From Prostheceraeus crozeri (taxonomy: Eukaryota > Platyhelminthes > Polycladida > Euryleptidae): 64,000 bases of DNA. Positions 20,500 to 31,097 of this stretch are shown here, one piece after another; within the stretch, counting starts at the first letter, position 1; each line of letters starts with the position of its first letter. Below the pieces are notes generated by a model. It was not told where the DNA came from and made no database searches. It saw only the letters and a list, made by a program, of their open reading frames with translations. The DNA is taken from assembly GCA_907163375.1 (NCBI GenBank), contig CAJQUW010008605.1:248001-312000 (forward strand), given 5' to 3'. The position numbers and the translations under genes are program-made.

Positions 20500-20797
20500 A
20501 AGCCGGAGGCATTGAATCATTAGATCGATTGTCCGAGGTCGCCTGGAAGCGGTTGCTATTGTTATATAAACAAACCAGGAAGGTAACGTCATAATGCGCG
20601 CTGAAAGCTCGTACTTGCTCTTGACGCGATCATGGAGGGTGTGCTTCGCTGGTCTTGGTGATCTTCATGCCGCGTTAGCAGTTCGAAGACTGGGTTCGAT
20701 TCCCAGCCGGCAAGCCATTTTTCATGGTGGTGCCAAGAGCAAGGCGCATTGAAATATCATTTCGACCTCGTGAAAGCCGGAGGCATTGAATCATTAG
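20500..20797 (+). mobile_element. tRNA-like SINE or composite insertion
   Basis: Comparison with the intact foldback at 57.9 kb shows extra sequence between AGCACATG and GTAGGAAATGACCTGA. It is bracketed by a direct repeat of 26-27 bp ending GGCATTGAATCATTAGAT (about 20502-20527 and 20773-20798), and contains a B box GGTTCGATTCC within a T-arm-like hairpin followed by a TTTTT run. The long flanking repeat may be part of a SINE dimer or a target-site duplication. Confidence 0.45.
20648..20712 (+). ncRNA. Degenerate tRNA-like sequence (SINE head)
   Basis: GCTGG at 20648 can pair with CCGGC at 20707-20711. A T arm CTGGG-TTCGATT-CCCAG and the B box GGTTCGATTCC are clear, and TTTTT follows at about 20718. 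There is no proper D arm or anticodon arm, so this is a tRNA-derived fragment rather than a tRNA gene. Confidence 0.45.
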
Positions 20798-21085
20798 ATG
20801 GTAGGAAATGACCTGAAGACATTCCATGCCAAAAACTGTGGCTCTAGACCCAGTACTTTTTAATTGATAAGAGAAAACACAGAAAATTATATTGTTGACA
20901 AAAATTGCAATCTGCCTCCCATTGGATTTACATGTGTTTTTCTTTGATCCTGTCTGACAAGAAGAGGAACTCACTAGAACTCGGCAGACGCGCGAATTCG
21001 TAGTAGGCATAGGGTGTACATCATTCTGTGAAAGTCTCATTGTCGGCCTCGTTCCCTGCAGAAACTCGTTCTGGCTGCCGGACTA

Positions 21086-21640
21086 TAAGTGACGTGTTCT
21101 TGTTATCCTGAAGCTCTTATAAGCACATAGCTAGACAGGTCGTCTCTTGTTTTGTTCGTCTTGAAAGGAAGTATCGCACCGCGTAGTGCTAATGAAATGG
21201 CACACTCTGTTGACATGATACCATAGCTATCGAACAATAAGCAGCCAGTCCAACAGAAAACACGCCAAATTGTGTGAAGTTTCAGTGACTGTTAACAACA
21301 TAGAAATCGACAGCAATGAAACCTCTAGAACGGAGGTTAAGCTTCATGCAATACACAATAGTGAAACAGTTAAACAATGTATTTCTATGGTTAACAACTG
21401 GGTCACACAACAATGAGACGCAGACGACTTCAAGTTCTACAAAGAAGTTTTGTGAACGTTGTTTGTACTCCTTCTATCTTTTTAATAATAATTGGAAGGG
21501 CTAACAAAATAGATAAAGCTTTTGAACAATCATCTCAATTCCTTAAATATGAAGGAATCGTGGCAATCGGAGCATTTTGGAGGAATTCAAAGGTCAATCC
21601 GCATGTGATGAAAGACTATTTTTCCTATCTCAGGAAGGCC
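21086..21640. other. Spacer, nothing recognised
   Basis: Short ORFs at 21316-21504 and 21413-21652 have no recognisable features. A 30-bp block (TTAATAATAATTGGAAGGGC) recalls AATAATGATTGGAAGGGCC in the A/B duplicate near 15510, so part of it may be diverged repeat sequence. Confidence 0.35.
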
Positions 21641-22072
21641 TTAAGAATTTAATTTTGCCCACTTACTTATATGTAGTAAGTTCCTGCATGTGCCATCGCT
21701 TTGAATCAGTTTGCCTTCTAGTAAAGTGATGCGCTTATACAATTTAATTGTGTGACCATTAGCTTCAAGACGACACGCCAAGTGTAAGCGAAAGAACTCG
21801 CAAATTGCCTTCAATCCAACTTTCTTTGCCACAACTTGAATCTGCTCATGTACACCAGGCATATAAAAGATTCGTAATACTAGAGCCTTTTCTTCTCCTC
21901 TCTGTCTTGGACAATCGTTAACTATTATTTCCCTTACAACACCTTCTGGATATCCATTTTTCACAAAAATGTCCTTCAGTTTCATCTGTTGTTCTTGAAT
22001 CTGTGGACCTTCATGATTATTTTTACCCGCTTTCTCAAACACGAGATGACCCCCAACTTCATCTCGTATCAT
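21641..22072 (-). pseudogene. Penelope-like element: linker region between RT and endonuclease
   Basis: The minus-strand ORF of 143 residues contains VKNGYPEGVVREIIVND, then ALVLRIFYMPGVHEQIQVVAKKVGL. This is the pattern of the thumb/linker zone of Penelope-like polyproteins: an NGYP-type motif followed by a (I/F)-P-Y-(V/M)-PG-(L/V)-(S/H)-E-x-I segment before the GIY-YIG domain. The upstream RT and the downstream endonuclease are not on this strand; the endonuclease continues on the opposite strand from about 22130. The reading is open but only a fragment. Confidence 0.6.
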
Positions 22073-22149
22073 CTCGTATCGTGCGGCTAAGAAAAGTTGG
22101 ATTGATGGTGCGATGTTCCTTATCCCAGTCTCTGGGGGATGTAGTCAGC

Positions 22150-22455
22150 CATCAGAAGGTGGACAAGGCAGATATGATGGACATGGGAGGAGTGATTTAC
22201 AGACAGAAATGTGGAGACTGTGACAAATGGTATGTGGGCGAGACGCCACGAAAAGCAGGGGTGAGGGAGAAAGAGCATGCAGAGGATACGCGTGAGATGA
22301 ATCCTCGATCGGCTATAAGTGAATATTGTCACACAGCATGATCGCCGGCCCGAATTTGAGACTTTTGAAGTAGACATCGGAACAGAGACGGATTGGAGGA
22401 GATGACAAATCGAGGCAGGAAAACATATCCGCAGCAATATCAAATAAAGCTGCAC
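22150..22455 (+). pseudogene. Penelope-like GIY-YIG endonuclease fragment
   Basis: The reading GGVIYRQKCGDCDKWYVGETPRKAGVREKEHAED shows the GIY-YIG pair (GVIY and YVG), a CxxCxxxYVGET segment and the EH motif, as in the C-terminal endonuclease of Penelope-like elements. After the stop at 22341 it continues in another frame with PEFETFEVDIGTETDW, the usual DxETDW-type segment with the family glutamate region, then EAGKHIR. It has one frameshift and one internal stop. It lies tail-inverted relative to the linker fragment at 21641-22072, with the switch at a tandem ATCTCGTATC repeat (about 22059-22080). Confidence 0.7.
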
Positions 22456-22530
22456 TCAAACAGTTTTTAACTAATAGACCAATTAAATTGATGAAGAATA
22501 CTTGAGAAAATGCAGTCTAATGAAAATGTA

Positions 22531-23294
22531 CCCTCACGAACATTTTTCATGAGAACTCACGAAATTTAATGCGGATTCATGAGATTTTTATGAGAGCTCA
22601 TGAGGTTATGATGAATCTCATGATATTCTCATAAGATAGTATTAACTCATGATGTTCTCATGATGCCTTTATGAGAATATAATCAGTGGTAATAAGAACA
22701 TTCATGAGGATAATATTTCATGATGCGTTCATGAGAAAATCATGAGCATTCATGAGGTTTTTGTGGAAATAAGCTTATAAGTAGCAAGGCATGCATGTCA
22801 GCCGCGAAAGGGTAATGACATAAGAAGGCTTATTCAATCGATACAAATCTCCAAGTTTTGTCTATAAAGGATAAGAAGCAACAATATAGAATGTATCATA
22901 ACGATCTGCAACAGCCGTCTCTAGATGTGCATAGATAATTTGACTTTACAATTATATGCTGAAAATAGAGATATATACAATCACAATTCAATATCTTGTC
23001 ATGATAACAATACTGATTCTTTAGTGTGAATTCTGAATTAGCATTGTGAACATGGCGTGGTAATGATCAGGAGAAGGTGGTGGCGAGGCCAAGAATGCCT
23101 CAATAACTAAATGCCAGAAAAATAAGTTCAGAAGTATGAAAGAGCAACTGTTAATTTATTAATGAGATTTTCATGACAAAATCATGAAAGTTTATGAGAT
23201 ATTTTCTGCGAAAAAATCCCAAATCCGCATGAAATTTTATGAGATATATATGAGAAAAAATCTCATGAAAAATCATGAGGAATTTTCATGGGGG
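22531..23294. mobile_element. MITE with TCATGA-rich ends and TA flanks
   Basis: CCCTCACGAACATTTTTCATGAG at 22531 (first 20: CCCTCACGAACATTTTTCAT) faces an inverse end ATTTTCATGGGGG at 23294. Both are flanked by TA (22529-22530 and 23295-23296). At least eleven CATGA words lie in 22548-22760 and five more in 23170-23275, many as the palindromes TCATGA or CTCATGAG. ATGCGGATT near the left end is mirrored by AATCCGCAT near the right. No ORF. TA flanks with long subterminal repeats suggest a Tc1/mariner- or similar-type non-autonomous element, but the family is inferred. Confidence 0.6.
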
Positions 23295-23296
23295 TA

Positions 23297-25780
23297 GCAC
23301 ACACGGTTTTGGCTTCTTTAAAACAAAAGCCCTGATTTTCTGAAAATTGACTTTTTTATTGAAATTTTGGGGAATTAAATAATTTAAATTATCAGAGGAA
23401 TCATGTTTATTTGTTACAATAAACAATATCTTGACACTAGAAAGACCGAAACTGTGATTAACCTAGGAAGACCATGGTGTCAATTTTGTTACCTTCCATA
23501 AAATTCTGAGTATTTCATATTATCAGATGGTTTTATTAAAAAATTGAGCTCTAAATGCGATTTGATATTCAAACTTGAAGTCTTCAAGTTTAATTTCATC
23601 ACAATTTTCCATGACATATTGAATGTGTGCTCAACTGTAAGCTGATAGGCCTATTGAGACATAATCACGCAAACTGAAGTTGTTACCAGTATCAATCATG
23701 CATTTTTGCTATCTACCGTTACACACGTATGTGCATACTATTTCCAATAATATCCACAATATTGACAATAGCTTCAAGGTATCGCTTCTCTTATTTCAAC
23801 TGTTTGGATAAAACATTGTAGGCCCAGTGACTTCAAAGTTTGCCTGCATCATGGCACTACACATTCCTTTCGTGGATCGCGTACATGATACCCTCCACAA
23901 TTTCTGCAAGAATATCATTAATCGTAGAGCTTCTTACAACCTACCTGCAAGGATTTCCTTCTTATGTGGCAGATGAAGCAGATGGATGATCATACTCATG
24001 ACATCAGTACACATGCTTTCCATTGAGAATTTTACCAACTCATCGATGAGCAAGAGAAAGAAACTCCTTCGCGAAATTGTATACACTTTGACAATTCTTT
24101 TATGAAAGTTCAACTGCTGAACCCGAGGATGTTTGACCATTCGATAAAAGGCCGTCAACGTGAGGCTGAATGAACCGGTGACGTGACAGATGGTTGAAAA
24201 GTCAACACGACCATTTTATTCACGTTGCAGAACTACAATTACGCGAGGCATTTTGCCATCAGATGAAGATGAAGATCAGCGACAAACCGACATCCAATTT
24301 TGCATTGGTAATGCACAAGCATATATGAATTATCTTGTTGCCTATAGAAATTTGTTATACGAGCTAATTGCTACGTAGAGACTGCAGAAACTATCTATGC
24401 GGCGAGTTTACATTGTTTGATCTAAATGTACCAACTAATACAGTACCAATTGACTTCAGGTACCGAGCAAGGCGTGAGGACATGAAAAAAGTGTCAAATA
24501 AAACATTCCATCCGAAGCCAAGAATATGTGTAGTTACATGTACACTACACTCCCTGTATATGACAGATTCTAAATTGCTCAATGCTTCATAAACAAATTC
24601 AATTGTGGTATCAAAACTGACTCCTTGATCTTTGTAGGTAAACGTATTGTCATGGACCCCAAAAATACAAAAGTAGTTTTTAGTGTATCCGATATGCTTA
24701 GCACAGCAAATCAGGAAATTTCTGGACGCTAAATCATGATTTGACTCGATCTGCTACTGCTTTGACATGTCAACAGTTGGTTTGGTGTCAAAAAAGAAAC
24801 GTTATTCTTTCTAGTGCTAAATCATAAAGTTGCCACTATTTATAGTTTCGGAGAAGAGGCTGGTGGTTCTATGTCTCCCCTACATATAGTCAAAGCACTG
24901 ACCATAATTTTGTTCAAATCCTGAGCACTATCATTATCACAGGCGAGATAATGAGTATAAGTTAGATACATGTGAAAAGAAAATGCGGAATCAAAAAAGT
25001 CTTTCTCAAGTCCCGAATCGCATGGAGATGACAGAAACACGGTACGACAGAAGGAGGGACATTGCATTCTGCTCAATATCGTTCGAATTCAAAACTATCG
25101 AATTCGTCTCAATTTACAGCAGGCGATCAATAGAGACTGGGCAATTATTCGTAAATTCCTTTTGAGTTATGAATAAATTAAAACATTTACTATTCATGAA
25201 TTGGTTGCAAATACTGCAGATATTTGATTTTTTTTCAAAATTTGAATACAATATTTAATATTGTATTATAAAAATATAAATTATGTAATTATAATATTGT
25301 AATATTTAAATACACTCAACTGTAACGTTTTCCTCCATATAAATGTTCGTTACGCAATCAATCTTTGCTTGCAGCATCAGCTCAGTATCAAGGAATTCTT
25401 GTATGAATCTCAATGGGTGACTGGCATGTAGAACGGAGCTACATGGCTCTAAAGATGGTGAAAACACAGGGTCCGCTAAAAGACACAAAAAATTAAACTT
25501 ATCTCACAACTTCATGTATTCTTGTTACCCGCAATAACTATGATAATTGTGCTGCTGTATGTCAGTGTGGTTCACATCTGTGATATTAAGCGGTAACCAG
25601 AATATTGAAAGCTACACCAGGCTTTCGAAAAACGTGCTTTTTCAAAAAATGCCGAAAATGGTTGTTTTCAAGATGGGCTATCTTTTTTTTATATACCACC
25701 CGAGACTAACCGGCTAACTTGAACTTATAAATGTTTATAAGCGCTTAGAAGTTTATGATTAACTTGCAAACAGTTTAATA
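23297..25780. other. Unassigned 2.5 kb, no recognised gene
   Basis: Several short ORFs exist (23934-24158 minus, 24190-24378 plus, 24368-24592 plus, 24840-25076 minus). The adjacent plus-strand frames at 24190-24592 could be one disrupted reading because the second starts where the first stops, but I recognise no domain. From 25230 to 25320 the sequence is almost pure A/T. From 25700 the motif TTATAA begins to recur (see 27419). Confidence 0.35.
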
Positions 25781-25782
25781 TA

Positions 25783-27416
25783 CAGTCCGTTTCATAAAAA
25801 GTGGATCATCCTAAAATTTGACTAAATAAAACATAAGTATGATACAGAAAGCATTTTTCATGTTATTTCATGCCCCTAATATATTTAAATGTCCCTATGT
25901 AATCTGATAAGCTATGATACAGTAACGGTTCTTAAGAAGCTAATATTTTGTGGCCCTACCCTTATTGTCAATGACATTACCAATTCGTCTAGGCATTGAT
26001 TCGATGATATCGTTGATTTTTGACTGATCTAACTTTCTCCACTCTCTTTTTAAAAGTGACGTAAGTTGTGATACGCCATCTGTAGGTAGCAGTGAACGAC
26101 AAACGTTACGTTTTAGAATACTCCATACATTTTCTATGGGATTCAGATCAGGAGAACGAGCTGGCCAAGATAATGTCCTAATCCCTAATTGAGACTTGCA
26201 TAAGTTGACTCTACTACTCCTGTGACACGTAGCATTATCATCCATAAATAACCAAGTCGATGGATCACCAAGTTGATCTGTCATTTGGCCAATGTTCATT
26301 CGTAAAACATTCACATAGCGTTCAGAATTCATGGTTCCTTGCTGTATGTGAAGTTCAGAGCGGCCATTGGTCCAAATGCTACCCCAAATCAGTAGAGTCG
26401 CACCACCTTGTAGCCGGGGACGATGTAAATGTCTCGGAATTTCCTGATCAGATTTTATCCATAATCTCAATCGACCATCACTATCCTTCAGACGGACTGA
26501 TGCCTCATCAGACCAGACAACCCGATCCCATTGATTTCGCCAGTGACAATGACTCATTGACCATCTGAGACGTCTTTTTGTATGCTGATCTGATAATTCG
26601 ATCTGAGAGGGCCTCTTACAGCTCTTGAAATTCGACTCAATAAGTCTTCTACGAATAGTGGACTTAGAAATAGACGAGTCTAGTGCAGCCATCTCAGTTA
26701 ACGAGAGACTTGGATCAACTTTAACAAATCTCAAAATTAGGCGGTCTCTACGTTTGGATGTTTTGCGTGGACGACCAGAGCCCTCTTTACGACAGAGTCG
26801 AAAATCATCATTATGCCATCGATGCACATTTGTGTAAGGGACATTTAGTTATAGCAAGTTCTAGCAAGACTGACACTTTGCCTTTTGTGAATGCGATCTC
26901 GTTATTGTTCATTTGTGCTTTGTATTGTTTTCAACCGGTAAGAGATAGATTTCTAGCTGAAAGCAATCAGGACTGCTGCCAACACCACCGCAACGAAGTC
27001 AGGAAGCTATGGAACATGAAGTCCAGTTAATCACATGTAGCAGTTACATTATTGTTGATGAATAATGGTGCTATACTGGCTCTGATTGACCGATTTTCTT
27101 TATTTTTGTTTTGCTTGATAGCTTTTGGCTTGTAGAACAACATATTACATAACAAAGGAAACAAATGTAATTTTATAAGAGTGAGGTATGATTTTGTGTA
27201 ACATTGCTAAATGAAGATCAAATTATCTACTACTTTTTTTATCTATAACAGGAAAACAACTCAATATTCATGCTTGAAATTTCCGACAATGATATCAGTA
27301 AGCACAACTGACATATCTTCCAAATTTCAGAGAAATTCGTTCAATTTTGGCGGAGTTAGACAAAGTTGAAGTTAAGGCGATGTTTAAGGGTGATCCATTT
27401 TTTATGAAACAATCTG
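25783..27416 (-). mobile_element. Tc1/mariner element with near-complete transposase ORF
   Basis: The termini CAGTCCGTTTCATAAAAAGT at 25783 and the inverse ending TTTTATGAAACAATCTG at 27416 are flanked by TA (25781-25782 and 27417-27418). The internal blocks GGATCATCC and GGTGATCC mirror each other. The element carries one long transposase ORF on the minus strand with about 590 bp of leader and 157 bp of trailer. Its inverted-repeat wording resembles that of the foldback at 33.8-34.75 kb (GGACCACCTAAATTTC), so that smaller element may be a relative. Confidence 0.9.
25940..26827 (-). CDS. Tc1/mariner DD34E transposase, 295 residues
   Basis: Cut-and-paste transposase acting on the flanking inverted repeats. 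GSGRPRKTSKR near residues 17-27 is the usual GRPR-like minor-groove motif between the two helix-turn-helix subdomains; the second subdomain spans about 28-65. The catalytic triad is present: Asp107 in VVWSDEASV, Asp197 in FMDDNATCHRS and Glu232 in SPDLNPIENVW, with 34 residues between the last two (DD34E). The C-terminus ends in the family-typical MPRRI...GRATKY. Family members usually have 330-350 residues; here the first subdomain seems to be cut off by a frameshift. A second frame beginning at 26912 (MNNNEIAFTKGKVSVLLELA) ends near 26811 and looks like the missing start. Core intact but probably inactive through the N-terminal break. Confidence 0.9.
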   Translation of the reverse strand: MHRWHNDDFRLCRKEGSGRPRKTSKRRDRLILRFVKVDPSLSLTEMAALDSSISKSTIRRRLIESNFKSCKRPSQIELSDQHTKRRLRWSMSHCHWRNQWDRVVWSDEASVRLKDSDGRLRLWIKSDQEIPRHLHRPRLQGGATLLIWGSIWTNGRSELHIQQGTMNSERYVNVLRMNIGQMTDQLGDPSTWLFMDDNATCHRSSRVNLCKSQLGIRTLSWPARSPDLNPIENVWSILKRNVCRSLLPTDGVSQLTSLLKREWRKLDQSKINDIIESMPRRIGNVIDNKGRATKY

Positions 27417-27418
27417 TA

Positions 27419-28367
27419 CTTATAAAATTTACTAAACATTATAAATCATAAAACTGCTTATAAATTTTACAAATAATTTGTAAATGTATGATAACTTTTA
27501 TCCTCTAGTTAATAGATATAGGCAACTGTGACAGTTTACTACATAATTTACTTTCTGTTTCATAAGTGTTAGATTGTAAAAACATGTCACTTCAGTTTCT
27601 TTACAATACTTTTACAATAATATGATAAATTATCAAAATTATATTTAAAAAACTGTCAAATCTGTGTAGTTGTTACCAAGACCGCGAGGTGTTGCTCTTA
27701 TAAGTCTCACGTGAATATCATTGTCAATTTCCTCAGTATATTTTCGATATATATAATCAGCATATTTTCGATATGTTGGACACTTCTTACAGATACTTCT
27801 AAATGGAAATATAGTCGCATCATATTTTGACATCACTTGAAAATCGACATTGCACTAAAAAATCTCTGATATGAGTATTCATGTGTATGAATGTTGGGTT
27901 TATTTTCTTCGGTCTAATGAATCATTCCACTCCCTACTATGCATGATAGTTTGTGAGCAAATAAAATTAATTTGTTTTATCCATGGAAAATTTAATTACT
28001 TTCAATTGCAGTATCGTTTCATAAAGCATGTGTATCTTCGCTACTTCCCAAGCAATTGTATTCTGAAAAGTCAGGGTGAATCAGTATTAAACCATGCAAA
28101 TTCAGTAAAATCATTTCATTACAATATTTTCCGTCTAAATCAGTGTTAAACTGAATAAGATTCAGTAAGATTTAACTTGATTTATTTTACTTTGTCATTC
28201 TGCAAGATAACTATTTAGATTTCGGTCTGATTTTGCCTAAAATTTATGTGTGCTACGAATCAGGAAGAATAAGATCATGTTTTGAAAAAAAAGATTCAGC
28301 CGTATTTTAAAAGTAAGTTGTAATACGATTTTCCCTGAAATATCAGGAATTAGAATGATTTTTACAA
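27419..28367. other. AT-rich stretch with recurring TTATAA motifs
   Basis: The Tc1 element at 25783 sits in a sequence where TTATAA recurs on both sides (25724-25745 and 27419-27470). The same character returns at 32560-32950. No ORF is recognised; the 92-residue plus-strand ORF at 27871 and the 63-residue minus-strand ORF at 27645 have no family features. Confidence 0.35.
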
Positions 28368-28371
28368 TTAA

Positions 28372-29552
28372 CTCTTTGAACCCTACATGTGATACCGAGT
28401 TAACTCGGTATTGCTCAACAACCTCTCAGCCCTAATACCGAGTTAACTCGGTATCGGATATTTTTTCTTGGCTGCGACTATTAATCAAGCTGTTGGCAAT
28501 CAAATCATGTCAGCAACAACATTGGCTTATTGTTAACAGTCTGTCTGCTGTCTGCTGACTTGATGAGTCATTGGGAATGGGGTGCCAAGCATTGATTCTT
28601 TATGTCAGGCAGAATAACTGCGTGCGCTCATTTTCATCGTGGTGTGCGAAATGACAACACGACGTGCGACGATATCTCCCGCCGAGGTGCTCGAAATGCT
28701 TCTATCCATCGGTTCAGACATTGAACCGGAATCTGAAGAGGAAGATGATGCCTCATTGATTGATGATGTTGAAGAAGAAGACTTCGAAACGTCCGACGAC
28801 GGCTGGACACGCGACCTACGAGGATTTCCAAGTCGTTGTCAATTTACGGGAGACAGTGGCGTTGTCAATATACCAGATGACTGTGTGACTCCATATAAAT
28901 TCTTCTGTCTCTTCTGGACTCCTGAGATGATGAAGATACTGAAGCGTCACACGAACATGTATGCTACTCAGATGAGTCTTCAGAATCCGGAATCTCCGAA
29001 TTCTATATTCAGGAAATGGAAGCCTGTCTCTTTGAATGACATTCGAGGTTTTCTTTCGTTGCTAATACACATGAGTGAAGTCGTAAAAAGCCGCATAATC
29101 GATTACTGGTCCACGAAGGCTATGTCATGTCTGCTCGCTCATCAGAAGGAACAGGTCTGTCGTTGCTGAAGGACAATAGCGTCGTGAAACAAGGTATGAA
29201 TGCGCTCCATGTCAGAAAGCACTTTGTGTTTCTCCTTGCTTTGGTCTCTAGCACACAGTTGAAAGCTTTGATTAGATTTACCGATCATGTGTATCGACAT
29301 ATTTGAGCGATTTGCTTTTTTGAAAACCTTTTTTAGTCTATAAGCACATAGTTTTGTTAATCATTTTTTGCACTTTTTATATAAGAAATACCAATATAAC
29401 TATAATCACTTGAAAGGGGATACGCTAAACCTATTATATCTTAATTTACAATACAATCAGATAAATACTTAATAATTAGGAGCATCTCAAAATAGGCTAA
29501 AATCTCTAGGTTCTGGGTAACTGCTCGCTAAATGAGCGTAGGGTTCAAAGAA
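28372..29552 (+). mobile_element. piggyBac-like element, internally deleted
   Basis: CTCTTTGAACCCTA at 28372 and TAGGGTTCAAAGAA ending at 29552 are inverse (13 of 14 bases) and are directly flanked by TTAA at 28368-28371 and 29553-29556, the diagnostic piggyBac target. Two identical 20-bp palindromes ATACCGAGTTAACTCGGTAT stand at 28392-28411 and 28435-28454, just inside the left end. Only the N-terminal part of the transposase is encoded. The catalytic core is missing, so it is a deletion derivative that would need a transposase from elsewhere. Confidence 0.92.
28639..29169 (+). CDS. piggyBac transposase N-terminal part, truncated
   Basis: The 176-residue ORF starts with an acidic, disordered region (about residues 28-55, EPESEEEDD and VEEEDFETSDD), as is usual for piggyBac/PGBD transposases. 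It is followed by TPYKFFCLFWTPEMMKILKRHTNMYA, the conserved segment before the core (FxxFFT-type), then NDIRGFLSLLIHMSEVV, which is the (E)-(L/I)-xx-F-x-GLxxxMG-like helix. The DDD catalytic residues lie downstream in the family and are absent, because the frame ends at 29169. A short later reading (MNALHVRKHFVFLLALVSS, about 29198-29254) resembles the C-terminal part of related proteins, which points to an internal deletion. Start at 28639 or at the in-frame ATG 28651; there is no basis to prefer either. Confidence 0.75.
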   Translation: MVCEMTTRRATISPAEVLEMLLSIGSDIEPESEEEDDASLIDDVEEEDFETSDDGWTRDLRGFPSRCQFTGDSGVVNIPDDCVTPYKFFCLFWTPEMMKILKRHTNMYATQMSLQNPESPNSIFRKWKPVSLNDIRGFLSLLIHMSEVVKSRIIDYWSTKAMSCLLAHQKEQVCRC

Positions 29553-29556
29553 TTAA

Positions 29557-31097
29557 GAATCAGTCTTATTTTCGACGTATTCTTTTCAAATAACTACTAG
29601 GTATCTTAAAGATTTAGAAAAATCATATCATCAGTTTTAAATTACTGCCGACACGTTTAAAAAGAGTTCATCAAGAGAGTCATCGGGGTTTAGAATAATT
29701 GAAGAATCAGCTGTATGTGAGACAGAGTTAATTGTCAATTGATAATAATAAACAAATTTAGTTTTTAGCTCTACAACTTCTAATTTGTTTGTGGTAGAAA
29801 GTCATCCAAGATTCATTACCTTGTCACAACATATTTAATATTGATTACTATTGGTTAGCTTACAACTCGATAGTCTCTACTCCCTGGTACAATGACGGCA
29901 TCAATATGTAGATTTTTAAACATCCTTTTAACCTTATGTCTGAAATTATATTTTCTAAGTTATTTAAAGTAAATTTTGTAATAAAATGCTTTTCATATTA
30001 TCAGCGTCGAATAAAATATTCTAAACTAAATGATTTGCAGAAGATTTTATTGCATGGTATTTTTTGGCCAATCAGTGAATGAAACGTATGATCGTACTGG
30101 AGAGGAATTTGGTGCGAGTTATAATTTTGCCTTACCTTTGATCATGCCGTACCTCTAAAATTTGTCATTCCATGTTCTCAATTGTTGAATTCATTTTTGT
30201 CTGTATTAGATATTTGTAGTCACTCAAAGGTTACAAAAAATACTATATTGTAACAGAATGCATTTTGTAAGAATGTATTTATTAAAAACATCATAGTCAT
30301 CCAATATTCAAAATTATCTTGTCATACCCTAAGACAATGAAAATATCAAGACAGTAAACTCAAATGAAAATTGGAATTGCGCAATATCTATGATCGGTAG
30401 TTTAACTTTCTATGGTAACTCCTAATCTTCAAAGTTTAAAAAATTGTCCGACATTCAGTATAATAGTGTTTCAAAAAGTTAATCATGCAGAGATAGGGAA
30501 GCTTACAGTTTTAAAATGATTCATTGTCTTTGGTCATACCATTTTTAATATAGAAATTCTAAAATTTTTTATTTAATATTTCCAATTATTGAATTTATTT
30601 ATGTCTGTATTAGATATTTGTAGTCAATCAAAGTTTAAAAAAATAAATTGTAACAGAAAGATTTTGCAAAAATGTATTCTTTAAAAACGTGATGTTATTT
30701 GAAAATGTCATCTGTTTCATCAAAATAGCTAAGTATGTAAAGTGAATTTAATTGACAAATGCGTTGATAAAAAAATCATTGTCACACCATTCGTCAATAC
30801 TTAACCAATCATTCTTAAAAAAAAAGAAATATGCTACTATTAAAAAATTATATTAAATATATCAAATATTATTTAAAAAAGCTATTATGTACTCAAAGCT
30901 TGGTATCATTATTATTGAATTATAAAACGTTATATTTATTTATAAATGATGTAGCTAATAAATAAAATGCGTACTAAGAAGTTTTTAAAGAACCAATCAG
31001 AATCCGAATCAAAATTTACTTGCTTTTTAGTCTCACAAAAAAGTTAATCGTACCAGCTTACCGCGATTCAGTCTGCAGTCTCTGACAAGTAAAAGTT
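29557..31097. other. AT-rich stretch, no gene seen
   Basis: Two similar blocks occur: GAATTCATTTTTGTCTGTATTAGATATTTGTAGTCA near 30190 (partial word TCTGTATTAGATATTTGTAG) and again near 30603. Each is followed by a TTTGTAA/TTTGCAAAAATGTATT-type block, so an old local duplication of about 410 bp is likely. No ORF or RNA gene is recognised. Confidence 0.45.

Larger units (their letters stand above)
20070..21083. mobile_element. Foldback MITE (GTCCGGCAGCC family), copy with SINE insertion
   Basis: The arms at about 20108-20330 and 20811-21083 are inverse copies (AGACTTTCACAGAATGATGTAC block, CTGCCGAGTTCTAGTGAGTTCC block). The right terminus GGCTGCCGGAC at 21083 is followed by TA, and the left terminus is degraded. 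The family is defined by the intact copy at 57910-58632. The loop here has gained about 300 bp with a tRNA-like sequence (see 20500-20797). ORFs along the arms (20108-20311, 20797-21040) are incidental. Confidence 0.7.

Noticed and set aside
20797-21040. Repeated SRVCRVLVSSSSCQTGSKK-type protein
   Set aside because: The frame follows the arm of a non-coding foldback MITE and appears wherever an arm is present.
26260-27030. Plus-strand ORFs across the Tc1 transposase
   Set aside because: All lie opposite a transposase with an intact DD34E triad.
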